A DNA stretch of 64,000 nt, taken from Prevotellaceae bacterium (lineage in GTDB: Bacteria > Bacteroidota > Bacteroidia > Bacteroidales > UBA932). Positions 36,178 through 45,213 of the stretch are shown here, piece after piece. The stretch spans positions 84,492 to 148,491 of the forward strand of contig JAISLK010000037.1 of NCBI GenBank assembly GCA_031290935.1, given 5' to 3'. Numbering within the stretch: position 1 is the first letter of the stretch; each line of letters starts with the position of its first letter. The position numbers were made by a program, and so were the translations under genes. The notes beneath the pieces are model-generated. The model ran no database searches, was not told the origin of the DNA, and worked only from the letters and a program-made list of their open reading frames with translations.

Positions 36178-38094
36178 ATGAAAAAAATAACAATAATAAC
36201 GTTTTTAACTGTCTTATTCTCGGTTACAAGCTGTGAAAAATATTTGGATGTCAATAAAAATATTGACGCCCCTGACCGTATAGATAGCTACTTGTACCTT
36301 TCCGGTATTTTACAGTCCTATCAGGATATTTATAATGATTTGCATGCAATAGCCCCCATGATAGAAATGTGGGGTACTACCAATGCAAATTATACTCCTT
36401 TTGCCAATCATTTCTACTATAAAAGTTCGGACGTTGGCGGAGTAGTTTGGCGTACGGTTTACTGGGGACAGGGAATGAACCTGGAGAACCTCATCAATCA
36501 GTCTATAGCGGCCGAAGAATGGACGCTGGTGGGTATCGGGTATGCTATCAAATCCTTTAGTTGGGATATGCTTACGAAATTATATGCCGATGTGCCCTTA
36601 AAGCAAGCCTTCAGTACCGGACGGACGATATATGATTACGATTACCAAAATGAAATCTACACGCAAGTACGCGCATGGGCGCGGGAGGCCATTAAGTATT
36701 TGGAAATGGACGATAAGACCAGTTACGGCTCTAAATTAACCGACCATGACTGGATATACAAAGGCGACAAGGCAAAATGGATCAAGTTTGCCTACGCAGT
36801 GATTGTGCGAAATCTGGCCTCATTGTCCAACAAGACCGGTTTTGTAACGCAGTATGCTGACGAATTGATCGAATGCGCCGGGAAATCTTTCCAGTCGGCA
36901 GATGACGACGCGCGGGTAGGGGTGTCCGGCGGCTCCCAGTCCGTACCTTATAGCGGATTCAATAACTTTTGGGGAACTGCCAGGAATAATCTCGGGCAAA
37001 CTTCGTTTCAACACGACTATGCTGTGCAGGTAATGACCGGCACTGTGCCTGTATATGAGGCTGACGGAAATAGAAAAAAAGTTGTGATACCTCCTACGCA
37101 TGAGGATACGCTTTATTACGCCTACTATCCGTATGAATTAGTTCCCCAACAAATTATTTGCGACACGTCGAAAGCGACAGGACATTTTGACCCCCGTGTA
37201 ATAGCCAAACTTAGTACGACAACAAACCAGTATATGTACATAGATAATGCCGACAGCGTAAAAGCCTATAAATATTATGGAGCGCGGAGATCGACCGAAC
37301 GCATCAACCCCATTGACGCCGGCGGCGTACCCACTTTTTTTGGCCGAGATGCCGCCGTAAAAAACGGTTCAACAGCTCCGCCTAATGATGGAAAAGGGCG
37401 TTGGATATATCACGACGAAGCGCCGTATATCCTGACGACTTGCGCCGAAATAAAATTCTGCCTGGCGGAAGCCTATTGGAAAAAGGGGCAAAAGGGATTG
37501 GCTTACGAAGCCTTTAAAGAAGGCGTAAAAGCAGATATTGCCTTTACCGCCGGGCAACTTCGGCCGGGAGCCAAAGGCCAGGAAGTCGGTGGCGACAAAG
37601 TTACCGCAGCAGTGTTCAATACCCTTGCCAACGAATATACGGCAGGGCCTTATGTAGATGGATTGGGCGAAGCCAATTTAACCCTTTCGCATATTATGAT
37701 GCAAAAATGGGTAGCCCTTTACCCTTGGGGCGCTATGGAAGCATGGGTGGACATGCGCAAATACCATTATGATATTGCCTATACCGGCAATTATCCGACA
37801 CTGGGCAATGGCTGGGATGCTACAAGGCGTATCCAGCATAAAGCAGATGATGCCCAAGACAGGCTGTATAAAGGTTTTTACCTGGGAGCGGCAGAGCGAT
37901 TGGAATTTCGTGATGCCCCTTACAATATCGAGAATGAAGGTTCTCCTTGCTACCGCTTGCGTCCGCGCTATAATTCGGAATATATCTGGAATATTCCTTC
38001 GCTGGAAAAATTAAAACCCATTGCCGGCACAGCTCCTAATTATCAATGTTCGATACCCTGGTTTGCCTACCCGGGAGATTATCCTGCTAACTAA
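36178..38094 (+). CDS. SusD-like outer-membrane lipoprotein (SusD-like_2 type)
   Basis: A 638-residue SusD homologue starting 12 bp after SusC. The lipobox ends at C19 (VTSC) followed by EKYLDVNKNIDAPD, typical of the SusD-like_2 group. Family features include VWRTVYWGQGMNLENLI in the N-terminal helices, LTTCAEIKFCLAEAYWKKGQ in the middle and WVALYPWGAMEAWVDMRKYHY near the end. It is longer than the SusD at 3583-5025 and probably takes a different ligand. It forms one operon with its SusC and the lipoprotein that follows 26 bp later. Confidence 0.94.
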   Translation: MKKITIITFLTVLFSVTSCEKYLDVNKNIDAPDRIDSYLYLSGILQSYQDIYNDLHAIAPMIEMWGTTNANYTPFANHFYYKSSDVGGVVWRTVYWGQGMNLENLINQSIAAEEWTLVGIGYAIKSFSWDMLTKLYADVPLKQAFSTGRTIYDYDYQNEIYTQVRAWAREAIKYLEMDDKTSYGSKLTDHDWIYKGDKAKWIKFAYAVIVRNLASLSNKTGFVTQYADELIECAGKSFQSADDDARVGVSGGSQSVPYSGFNNFWGTARNNLGQTSFQHDYAVQVMTGTVPVYEADGNRKKVVIPPTHEDTLYYAYYPYELVPQQIICDTSKATGHFDPRVIAKLSTTTNQYMYIDNADSVKAYKYYGARRSTERINPIDAGGVPTFFGRDAAVKNGSTAPPNDGKGRWIYHDEAPYILTTCAEIKFCLAEAYWKKGQKGLAYEAFKEGVKADIAFTAGQLRPGAKGQEVGGDKVTAAVFNTLANEYTAGPYVDGLGEANLTLSHIMMQKWVALYPWGAMEAWVDMRKYHYDIAYTGNYPTLGNGWDATRRIQHKADDAQDRLYKGFYLGAAERLEFRDAPYNIENEGSPCYRLRPRYNSEYIWNIPSLEKLKPIAGTAPNYQCSIPWFAYPGDYPAN

Positions 38095-38120
38095 ATTATT
38101 AATTTTTAAACTTAAAAATT

Positions 38121-39131
38121 ATGAAACAAATTAAATATATAAATTTATTGTTATTGATTATGTTTTTCGCCTCTTGCGAAAAACATGTAGTAGACTACGA
38201 CACCTATACGTTAACGGAAAATACGGCGGAATACCAGTTACATTATTTTGTACCTGTTCCTTCTGCAGCCGCGAATAACATCTATAAAGTAGAAGTTAAT
38301 GATGATGTCGTTACTACTAATGCTGCTACGTTGGTTACTTACAACGCTATTCCCAGCGGCGGCGTAGGCCGGTTCGCTACTGTGGCTCCCGGTACAGTAA
38401 ACATAAAGTTGTATCAACTGACCAATCCAAGTTTACCATACAGCGATGCTAATTTAACTAAAGTATACGACCAGAACACGCAACTACAAGGCGGTAAAAA
38501 GCAGAATATTTTTGTATATGATTTTACTCAACCGCCGATTGTTTTTGATAACGGGTACCCTTATATATCCGACCGCCGGCCGTATGATACGGATACCATT
38601 GCGTATGTAAAATTCTACAATTTTATGTTTGAAACCACGGACGTTCCTACAACCATGAAATTGCAGTACCAGTACCAATATATTTTGCACCCGCTTTATA
38701 CCCTCGAAGACGCCCAAAAAGGTGTTATACCCGAAGGTAAAAAAGTAGGAGATGCAACCGGAGATACCAAACGAAGCGCATGGCTCAATATTGGCAACCC
38801 GCTTGCTTTTGGTGAAACAACCGGATGGCAAGAGGTAGTGGTCAAAAAAACAAGTTACATTGCACAGGGCTCGGCAACCATTTATTATCGGATTGTAGTT
38901 TCTGCTGAAAATGGCGGAGTACCCGGCGTTACTGTAATGGATAGCAATGATTGGGTTTTGCGGGCACGGACGAATGCCAGCAATGTAAATACGTACAATG
39001 CTTATTCTTATAGCACTTCACTAACAATTGGGCGAAGACAACACCACACGATAGGCGGCCAGCGGGCAGGGGGCGACATTCCTGGTGTTGCTGATCCGAT
39101 AATCGGGATCAAACTTTTTACAGCACTCTAA
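38121..39131 (+). CDS. Surface lipoprotein, third gene of the switch L operon
   Basis: A 336-residue lipoprotein with lipobox ending at C19 (FASC) and EKHVVDYD after it, which fits surface display. The first half (about 35-160) looks like a DUF4397/Ig-like beta domain (AEYQLHYFVPVPSAAANNIYKVEVNDDVV, GRFATVAPGTVNIKLY). The rest is beta-rich and unassigned. No catalytic motif. From its place after SusC and SusD it is likely an accessory ligand-binding protein; this is inference. A 25-bp perfect hairpin terminates the operon just after it. Confidence 0.75.
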   Translation: MKQIKYINLLLLIMFFASCEKHVVDYDTYTLTENTAEYQLHYFVPVPSAAANNIYKVEVNDDVVTTNAATLVTYNAIPSGGVGRFATVAPGTVNIKLYQLTNPSLPYSDANLTKVYDQNTQLQGGKKQNIFVYDFTQPPIVFDNGYPYISDRRPYDTDTIAYVKFYNFMFETTDVPTTMKLQYQYQYILHPLYTLEDAQKGVIPEGKKVGDATGDTKRSAWLNIGNPLAFGETTGWQEVVVKKTSYIAQGSATIYYRIVVSAENGGVPGVTVMDSNDWVLRARTNASNVNTYNAYSYSTSLTIGRRQHHTIGGQRAGGDIPGVADPIIGIKLFTAL

Positions 39132-39151
39132 TTCCATAGAGTTAATAAATA

Positions 39152-39205
39152 AATAATTATAACAAAGAAGCCGTCCGAAAGGACGGCTTCTTTGTTATAA
39201 TTATT
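39152..39205 (+). terminator. Perfect 25-bp hairpin with GAAA loop, end of the switch L operon
   Basis: 39152-39176 is the exact reverse complement of 39181-39205 across a GAAA tetraloop; GC-rich core GAAGCCGTCC and A/T-rich outer arms. It insulates the operon from switch R. Confidence 0.9.
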
Positions 39206-39236
39206 TGATTATCTCAAGTGTGTTTATTTGATTAAA

Positions 39237-39260
39237 ATTTTAATATACTCAGTTAAAATT
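39237..39260 (+). repeat. Left inverted repeat of switch R
   Basis: A 24-bp repeat with a perfect reverse complement at 39683-39706; central spacer ATACTCA on the plus strand. Confidence 0.9.
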
Positions 39261-39628
39261 GATTTTGATAGACAGGCATATACATGGGGTGGGGACGAAT
39301 TTGGGTATAAAAAGGGCAAAATAACATGTTTTATGAAGCATGTATAGTTAATATTAACAAGTATTTATAAAGAAAAATAGGAGGTGTGAAAACCGGTAAG
39401 AAAAAATATTGTATTAGACCGAAAAAAATAAAAACATATTGAATTATAACATATTAATATTTTTTACAACAATGATTTTTTGTTTTTTTCGATACCCGTT
39501 GCATCCATTTTCGACGAATTAATTTTCCGCATCAATTTAAAAATTTAATAAAAAATAGCAAAATTATAAAAAAATGCAGCATTGAATTATAACTTATTAA
39601 TGTTTTTGTTAATAATTTTGGTTGATTT

Positions 39629-39662
39629 TTTGCTGTAATTTCATTAAGATTTTTTATATTTG
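39629..39662 (+). promoter_or_regulatory. Outward promoter inside switch R, facing susC
   Basis: TTTG (39629-39632), spacer 22 bp, TATATTTG (39655-39662). It would start transcription near 39669, read through the right repeat and give a leader of about 118 nt to 39787. Confidence 0.65.
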
Positions 39663-39682
39663 CATTAACAAATTTAAAACAA

Positions 39683-39706
39683 AATTTTAACTGAGTATAT
39701 TAAAAT
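39683..39706 (-). repeat. Right inverted repeat of switch R
   Basis: Perfect reverse complement of 39237-39260; spacer TGAGTAT on the plus strand. Confidence 0.9.
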
Positions 39707-39786
39707 GTAAATTCAAAAATTAATTAAAAGATTATCAAGGCTATATAAGTTTAAAATTTTATTTATTAACCCAACTTAAATTATCT

Positions 39787-42700
39787 ATGAATTTGAAAAA
39801 ATCAAAAAAATCAAGCAGCAGCTTACTTTACAGAGCTTGCCTTGTCGCAGGCGCATGCCTGTGTTGGATGTGCAGCCTTACGTTGGCAAATGCACAACAG
39901 CAAACAAAAACATTGGCCGGCACAGTGGTCGATGCAAAAGGAGAAACCGTTGTCGGGGCATCCATTTCCGAAAGGGGAACGACGAATGCCGTGATGACGG
40001 ATGTAGATGGGAAATTTTCCATTACCGTACGGGAAGGCGCAACCTTAAACGTTTCTTTTTTGGGTTACAAAACGCAATCGTATGTGGTGGGCGCAGCTAA
40101 TTCTGCTCGGATAGTATTGCAGGAAGACAGCAAAGTGCTGGACGAAGTAGTAGTAGTCGGCTACGGTATGCAGCGGAAAGAAAACCTGACCGGCGCCGTA
40201 GTATCGGTGGATGTGGACAAAACCTTAGCCAGCCGTCCTATAGCCGACGTCGGGCGCGGATTACAGGGCTCCGTCCCGGGGTTGTCGGTGGTAGTGGCCA
40301 GCGGTGAAATCGGTTCCGACCCGATTATGAAAATTCGCGGGCAGGTTGCTTCTTTAAACGGAAGTTCCACACCGCTAATACTGATGGATAATGTCGAAAT
40401 CCCCAGCATTCAGGTGGTCAATCCTGACGACATTGAATCTATTTCCGTATTAAAAGACGCCGCATCGGCTTCTATTTACGGTTCTAAAGGCGCATTTGGA
40501 GTTATTTTGATAACGACCAAAAAAGGCGCAAGAACAGAATCTGTGTCGGTAACTTATTCGGCCAATTTCTCATGGCAGAACAGGGCAAAAGAATTAAACA
40601 TGGCAACCATAGACGGGTTGCAATATACCCTGGATGCGGCTCGTAGCCGTAACCCCGAAAATCCGGGTACCGGCGTAGTCGGCAATATGTGGCGAATAAA
40701 TGAAGAAAGCCTTAAGAAAGCAAGAAAATGGGTAGAAACGTACGGCAGTACGGTGAAGCCGACGGACCCTGTGGTATATAACAGGGACTGGTATATAGAC
40801 CCGGCTTTTGGCCCTGCGTATAAATTGGGGATACGTACCTACAATTCAGTGGACGCCTTAGTAAAGGAATGGACGCCGACCATGACGCACAACTTGTCTC
40901 TCAACGGACGGTCGGGTAAAACAACTTACCATATCGGCTTAGGCTTTTTGGAACAAACCGGAATGACAAAACCCGCCAAACATGATGATTTCAAACGCTA
41001 CAATGCATCCATCAATGTGTCAACAGAAGTGAATAAATATTTGACATTGCATGGAGGCGCTATTTATTCCGACCGGACTAAACGTTATCCCAGTATCGGC
41101 TCTACCTATACAGACCCGTGGTTATATGCCTATCGTTGGGGCAGTTTGATGCCTATCGGCGTGGTAGACCAGTTTGGCGACCAGATAAGAAACCCTGCGT
41201 ATGAACTGGCCGAAACAACCACTTCAAGCAAGCGCAATATTTATGTGAATATAAATTTGGGCGCTACCGTTAATTTTACAAAAGACTGGAATCTTCAATT
41301 TGACTACACGCATGTTACAAGAGGAGATATAACAGAAACATCTATCCCGACTTTTGCCGGTGGCGATGCATGGTATGGAGCAGTAGAATGGCTGGACGAA
41401 AACGGCAACCAGGTTTTTGTGGACGAACAAGGGAACATAACGGGCACAGGAGGCGTACCTGCCTACAGGTTTAGTCCGATAGAATGGAATGCGTCCGGTT
41501 CGTCGGGAAGTTCCATTTCCCGCACTTCAAGGGCGACGGATAATAATACGTTCAACATATATACCACTTACAACCTTAAATTAGCCGAACAGCATGTATT
41601 TAAGGTTATGGCTGGGATGAACAACGTAACTAACCAGTGGAAACAGCATGCTGCCACGCGGGGTACATTAACTAATTATGAAAACCCGCAGTTTAATTTT
41701 GCTACCGGCGTGCAGGAAGTGGCTGGAGATGCAAACTGGGATTCCCAGTTAGGTTTTTTCGGACGCCTCAATTATGCGTTTGACAATAGATATTTAGTGG
41801 AAGCCAATTTGCGTTATGACGGTTCTTCAAAGTTTCCTACAGATTTGCAATGGGAATGGTTTCCTTCTTTTTCAGCAGGATGGATACTAACTAATGAAGA
41901 ATTTATGAAGCCGGTAGAATCGGTATTGAGTTTTAGTAAAATAAGAGCGTCGTGGGGAAGCATTGGCGACCAGTCGGTATCCAACAGTCTCTATATTCCT
42001 TCCATAGCCAGCTATGAATCGCTGTGGCTGGGGGCTGATGGAATATATTCGGCTTACAGGACACCGACGGCCGTTTCACAGGATATTAAATGGCAGCGTA
42101 TAGAAACTTTGGATATAGGCGTTGATTTGCGGTTTTTCGACAACATACTGGGCGCTTCTTTTGACTGGTTCAGGCGCGATACAAAGGATATGATTATCGG
42201 CGGCGATACCGTGCCATATGTATTTGGTGCGAGCGCACCACAGGGTAATTACGGCAACCTGCGCACCAACGGTTGGGAAATAGCGTTGGACTTCCATTAC
42301 AAATTTAGCAACGGGTTAGGCGTAAATGCGCTGGCAATGTTGGCAGACGCGACTTCTCGTGTAACGAAAGGCGCCGATTACCTGACGCCATGGGAAGACA
42401 GGTCTATCGGTTCTAACTGGTCCACAGATGCGCGTTACGGCGATATTTGGGGTTACGTAACCGACCGGCTGTACCAGGAAGAAGATTTTATACGCGGCGC
42501 CGCCGGCAACTTACAGAAAACGACGATTATTATTAACGGTACAGCTAAAGATTCGTACGAATTGGCAGGCAGCAACCCCGTCTATCAAACTTATTTGGAA
42601 GACGGCAACGGCGTAGCGATATTCCGCCCCGGCGATGTAAAATTTGTAGATTTGAATGGCGACGGGTACATCACCCCCGGACGCGGCACTTTCGGCGATC

Positions 42701-43269
42701 CGGGCGACCGGAAAGTTATTGGGAATACGACGCCGCGCTACGAATACGGTTTCCGCCTCGGTGCGGATTACAAGGGATTTGACGTTTCCGTATTTCTACA
42801 GGGTGTAGGTAGCCGGCAAATATGGGGATCGGGGCAATTGGCTATTCCCGGTTATCATGCCTCCGACGGCGCCATGCCGCAAGCAATAGCCGGAGATTAC
42901 TGGCGTCCCGACCGGACTGGTGCTTTTTATCCCCGTGCATGGGATAATGGCGGCGAGAATACCAATTACAGCCTCCAGAGACAAACTCGATACTTGTTGG
43001 ATATGGCTTATATGAGGATAAAAAACATTACCTTTGGCTATACGGTACCGGAAAAGTTATTGAAAAAAATCTACCTCTCGAATGCCCGCATTTATGTGTC
43101 GCTGGAGAACTTCTTTACATTCGACAATCTCAGGGGATTGCCCATTGACCCGGAAGTCATTTCTGGATATTCCATGTTTAGAACAGATAACGAAGCCAGC
43201 ATGGGACGTACTGGAGTAGGTACGCCGATGTTTAAATCGGCTTCTGTGGGCGTACAATTAAGTTTTTAA
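39787..43269 (+). CDS. SusC/RagA family TonB-linked transporter behind switch R
   Basis: A 1160-residue TonB-dependent transporter, the longest of the four here. Signal peptide cut after LANAQ (about residue 37); carboxypeptidase-regulatory-like domain about 42-115 (GTVVDAKGETVVGA, DVDGKFSI); TonB-box-like DEVVVVGYGMQRKENLTGAV; plug with MKIRGQVASL, PLILMDNVEIPS, SISVLKDAASASIYGSKGAFG and ILITTKKG. The barrel ends with GVQLSF. It has no STN domain. Leader and N-terminus resemble those of the SusC at 33010. Its only evident promoter is inside the upstream inverted-repeat segment, in the orientation that would express it. Confidence 0.96.
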   Translation: MNLKKSKKSSSSLLYRACLVAGACLCWMCSLTLANAQQQTKTLAGTVVDAKGETVVGASISERGTTNAVMTDVDGKFSITVREGATLNVSFLGYKTQSYVVGAANSARIVLQEDSKVLDEVVVVGYGMQRKENLTGAVVSVDVDKTLASRPIADVGRGLQGSVPGLSVVVASGEIGSDPIMKIRGQVASLNGSSTPLILMDNVEIPSIQVVNPDDIESISVLKDAASASIYGSKGAFGVILITTKKGARTESVSVTYSANFSWQNRAKELNMATIDGLQYTLDAARSRNPENPGTGVVGNMWRINEESLKKARKWVETYGSTVKPTDPVVYNRDWYIDPAFGPAYKLGIRTYNSVDALVKEWTPTMTHNLSLNGRSGKTTYHIGLGFLEQTGMTKPAKHDDFKRYNASINVSTEVNKYLTLHGGAIYSDRTKRYPSIGSTYTDPWLYAYRWGSLMPIGVVDQFGDQIRNPAYELAETTTSSKRNIYVNINLGATVNFTKDWNLQFDYTHVTRGDITETSIPTFAGGDAWYGAVEWLDENGNQVFVDEQGNITGTGGVPAYRFSPIEWNASGSSGSSISRTSRATDNNTFNIYTTYNLKLAEQHVFKVMAGMNNVTNQWKQHAATRGTLTNYENPQFNFATGVQEVAGDANWDSQLGFFGRLNYAFDNRYLVEANLRYDGSSKFPTDLQWEWFPSFSAGWILTNEEFMKPVESVLSFSKIRASWGSIGDQSVSNSLYIPSIASYESLWLGADGIYSAYRTPTAVSQDIKWQRIETLDIGVDLRFFDNILGASFDWFRRDTKDMIIGGDTVPYVFGASAPQGNYGNLRTNGWEIALDFHYKFSNGLGVNALAMLADATSRVTKGADYLTPWEDRSIGSNWSTDARYGDIWGYVTDRLYQEEDFIRGAAGNLQKTTIIINGTAKDSYELAGSNPVYQTYLEDGNGVAIFRPGDVKFVDLNGDGYITPGRGTFGDPGDRKVIGNTTPRYEYGFRLGADYKGFDVSVFLQGVGSRQIWGSGQLAIPGYHASDGAMPQAIAGDYWRPDRTGAFYPRAWDNGGENTNYSLQRQTRYLLDMAYMRIKNITFGYTVPEKLLKKIYLSNARIYVSLENFFTFDNLRGLPIDPEVISGYSMFRTDNEASMGRTGVGTPMFKSASVGVQLSF

Positions 43270-43281
43270 CCTAAATAAAAA

Positions 43282-45183
43282 ATGATATATATGAAAACGA
43301 ATATAAAAAATATGAAAACAAAAATAATCGTACTCACCACTTTTATTATGTGCTCGCTTGCTGGTTGCGATGTATTAGACCGCCCGCAATTGACCTCATG
43401 GGACGACAGCAATTTCTGGGTAAGTGAAAGTAATGTGCGGTTGTATGCAAATGGATTTTATCAACGCTACTTTGTCGGGTATAATACGAACTACGGTACA
43501 GCCTATGCCGCGCATGAAGGCTATATATTTAGCGATGATATAGTAAATTACGGTACCCAAACCCAGTTTGAACTTGCCGTACCCAATGACAGGGGTAGCG
43601 CATCTATTGAAACAACCTACATTCCTTGGTTGGAACGGTATAGCGGTCCCGACTGGAGCTTTGCATGGCTGCGTAAAGCCAATATTATGCTTAACCGTAT
43701 TGAAACCCAAATGGGAGGTATCTTCACTGAGGAGCAAAAGAACCACTGGACGGGAATAGCGCGTTTCTTCCGATCAATGGATTATGCCGGACTGGTAACG
43801 GTATTTGGCGATGTGCCTTATTTTGACCACGAAGTAAGCGACTCTGATTATGACGACCTCTACAGACCGCGTACGCCCAGGAATGAAGTCATGGATGCGG
43901 TGTACGATGATTGGAAATTTGCGTTATATAATGTTAGAATAGATGATGGCGCCATGAATGTAAACAGGTATGTAGTGGCTGGCTTTATCAGTCGGCTGGC
44001 ACTATTTGAAGGTACCTGGCAAAAATACCATTACAACAATACCGAACGCTCCAGGAAATTTTTAAGCCTGGCCGTGGAAGCGGCAGATATGGTTAAGAAC
44101 AGCAACAAGTATGTTTTTGATACCGAATTCCGCGCGCTCTTTGGCTCCAATGATTTGTCAGGAAGTAAAGAGGTAATATTCTACCGGCATTATGATATAG
44201 CGTATGACATCAAACATGCCGTTGGGCACAGTTGCAATATGTCGGAAGGAAGACTTGATGATAATCCCACTTTAGCCTTGATAAAATCATTCCTTTGCAG
44301 CGACGGTACCGATTGGCAAACCTCCTCCAATGCGGCAAACAAAAACTTTGTACTGAGCAACCTGATAGCCACGCGCGACCCGCGTTTTGAAGCTACTTTC
44401 TACAAAAAATTGACGTGGAATGCTCGTGCTTCCTGTCTATATACGGCTAAATTTATAAGTCGGGACGGTCTCCGGTATCTTGATAACGGAACAACCATAT
44501 CACAAGAGTACATGGGCAATAATAATGTGAATGACTATCCGGTGATGCGCTATGCGGAAGTATTGCTGAACTGGATTGAAGCGAAAGCCGAACTGGCAAC
44601 GCTCGGGGAAGCGCCCGTTACGCAAACGGATATTGATGAATCTATCAATAAAATTCGCGACAGGCCATTAGACCCGGACGCCATAGCGGCAGGCGTAAAG
44701 AAAACAACCGCTATGAATTTATCCGCCCTGCCCAACAGTCCCGACCGGGGCGATGTTCCCCAGTTGATTTGGGAAATCCGCCGTGAACGGCGCATGGAAC
44801 TGGCTTTTGAACATTCCCGTATATTAGACCTCCGGCGGTGGAAAAAATTAGCGTATATGGACGATACCCAAAATCCCGACATACTCATGGGGACATGGAT
44901 AGACGCCAATGCACCCGAATTAGCAACCGCATTACTTATTCCGGGGAACGTCGGTAAACTGGCAGTTGTCAATCTGAGCGGACAAAAGACGGTTTATGAC
45001 GGTAGCAATGCTGCTGCCATGGTAGGTTTTTACACGCATAGCACTATACAGGGGCGTTTGCCGTTCCTTAATGTAACAGGCGTGAATCCGTATTTGGCGC
45101 CGGTGGGAAGGAATCAACGGATAGCTTACCAGAATAAAGGCTACGTATTGTCTCAAACAGAAGGCTGGCCTTCGGATTTATAA
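43282..45183 (+). CDS. SusD/RagB family outer-membrane lipoprotein
   Basis: A SusD partner of about 633 residues, 12 bp after SusC. Three possible starts lie in frame (43282, 43291 and 43312); the last opens the cleanest signal peptide, with lipobox SLAGC, followed by DVLDRPQLTSWDDSNFW. Helical SusD segments (AWLRKANIMLNRIETQMGG, ARFFRSMDYAGLVTVFGDVPYF) and the C-terminal LIWEIRRERRMELAFEHSRILDLRRWKKL block, the family hallmark, are clear. It is not close to the SusD-like_2 protein of the neighbouring operon, so the two switched receptors differ in ligand capture. Confidence 0.94.
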   Translation: MIYMKTNIKNMKTKIIVLTTFIMCSLAGCDVLDRPQLTSWDDSNFWVSESNVRLYANGFYQRYFVGYNTNYGTAYAAHEGYIFSDDIVNYGTQTQFELAVPNDRGSASIETTYIPWLERYSGPDWSFAWLRKANIMLNRIETQMGGIFTEEQKNHWTGIARFFRSMDYAGLVTVFGDVPYFDHEVSDSDYDDLYRPRTPRNEVMDAVYDDWKFALYNVRIDDGAMNVNRYVVAGFISRLALFEGTWQKYHYNNTERSRKFLSLAVEAADMVKNSNKYVFDTEFRALFGSNDLSGSKEVIFYRHYDIAYDIKHAVGHSCNMSEGRLDDNPTLALIKSFLCSDGTDWQTSSNAANKNFVLSNLIATRDPRFEATFYKKLTWNARASCLYTAKFISRDGLRYLDNGTTISQEYMGNNNVNDYPVMRYAEVLLNWIEAKAELATLGEAPVTQTDIDESINKIRDRPLDPDAIAAGVKKTTAMNLSALPNSPDRGDVPQLIWEIRRERRMELAFEHSRILDLRRWKKLAYMDDTQNPDILMGTWIDANAPELATALLIPGNVGKLAVVNLSGQKTVYDGSNAAAMVGFYTHSTIQGRLPFLNVTGVNPYLAPVGRNQRIAYQNKGYVLSQTEGWPSDL

Positions 45184-45213
45184 AAAATAATGTTTAATAT
45201 AAATAATAAAACC

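Larger units (their letters stand above)
39237..39706. other. Putative invertible promoter segment, ON orientation (switch R)
   Basis: A 470-bp segment bounded by a perfect 24-bp inverted repeat (39237-39260 and 39683-39706). The repeat has the same AATTTTAAC and ATTAAAAT arms as switch L but a different 7-bp spacer, TGAGTAT. The single promoter (39629-39662) points right toward susC at 39787. Along its length it matches the reverse complement of switch L, strongest at the end far from the promoter. No open frame of note and no target duplication are visible. Confidence 0.75.
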
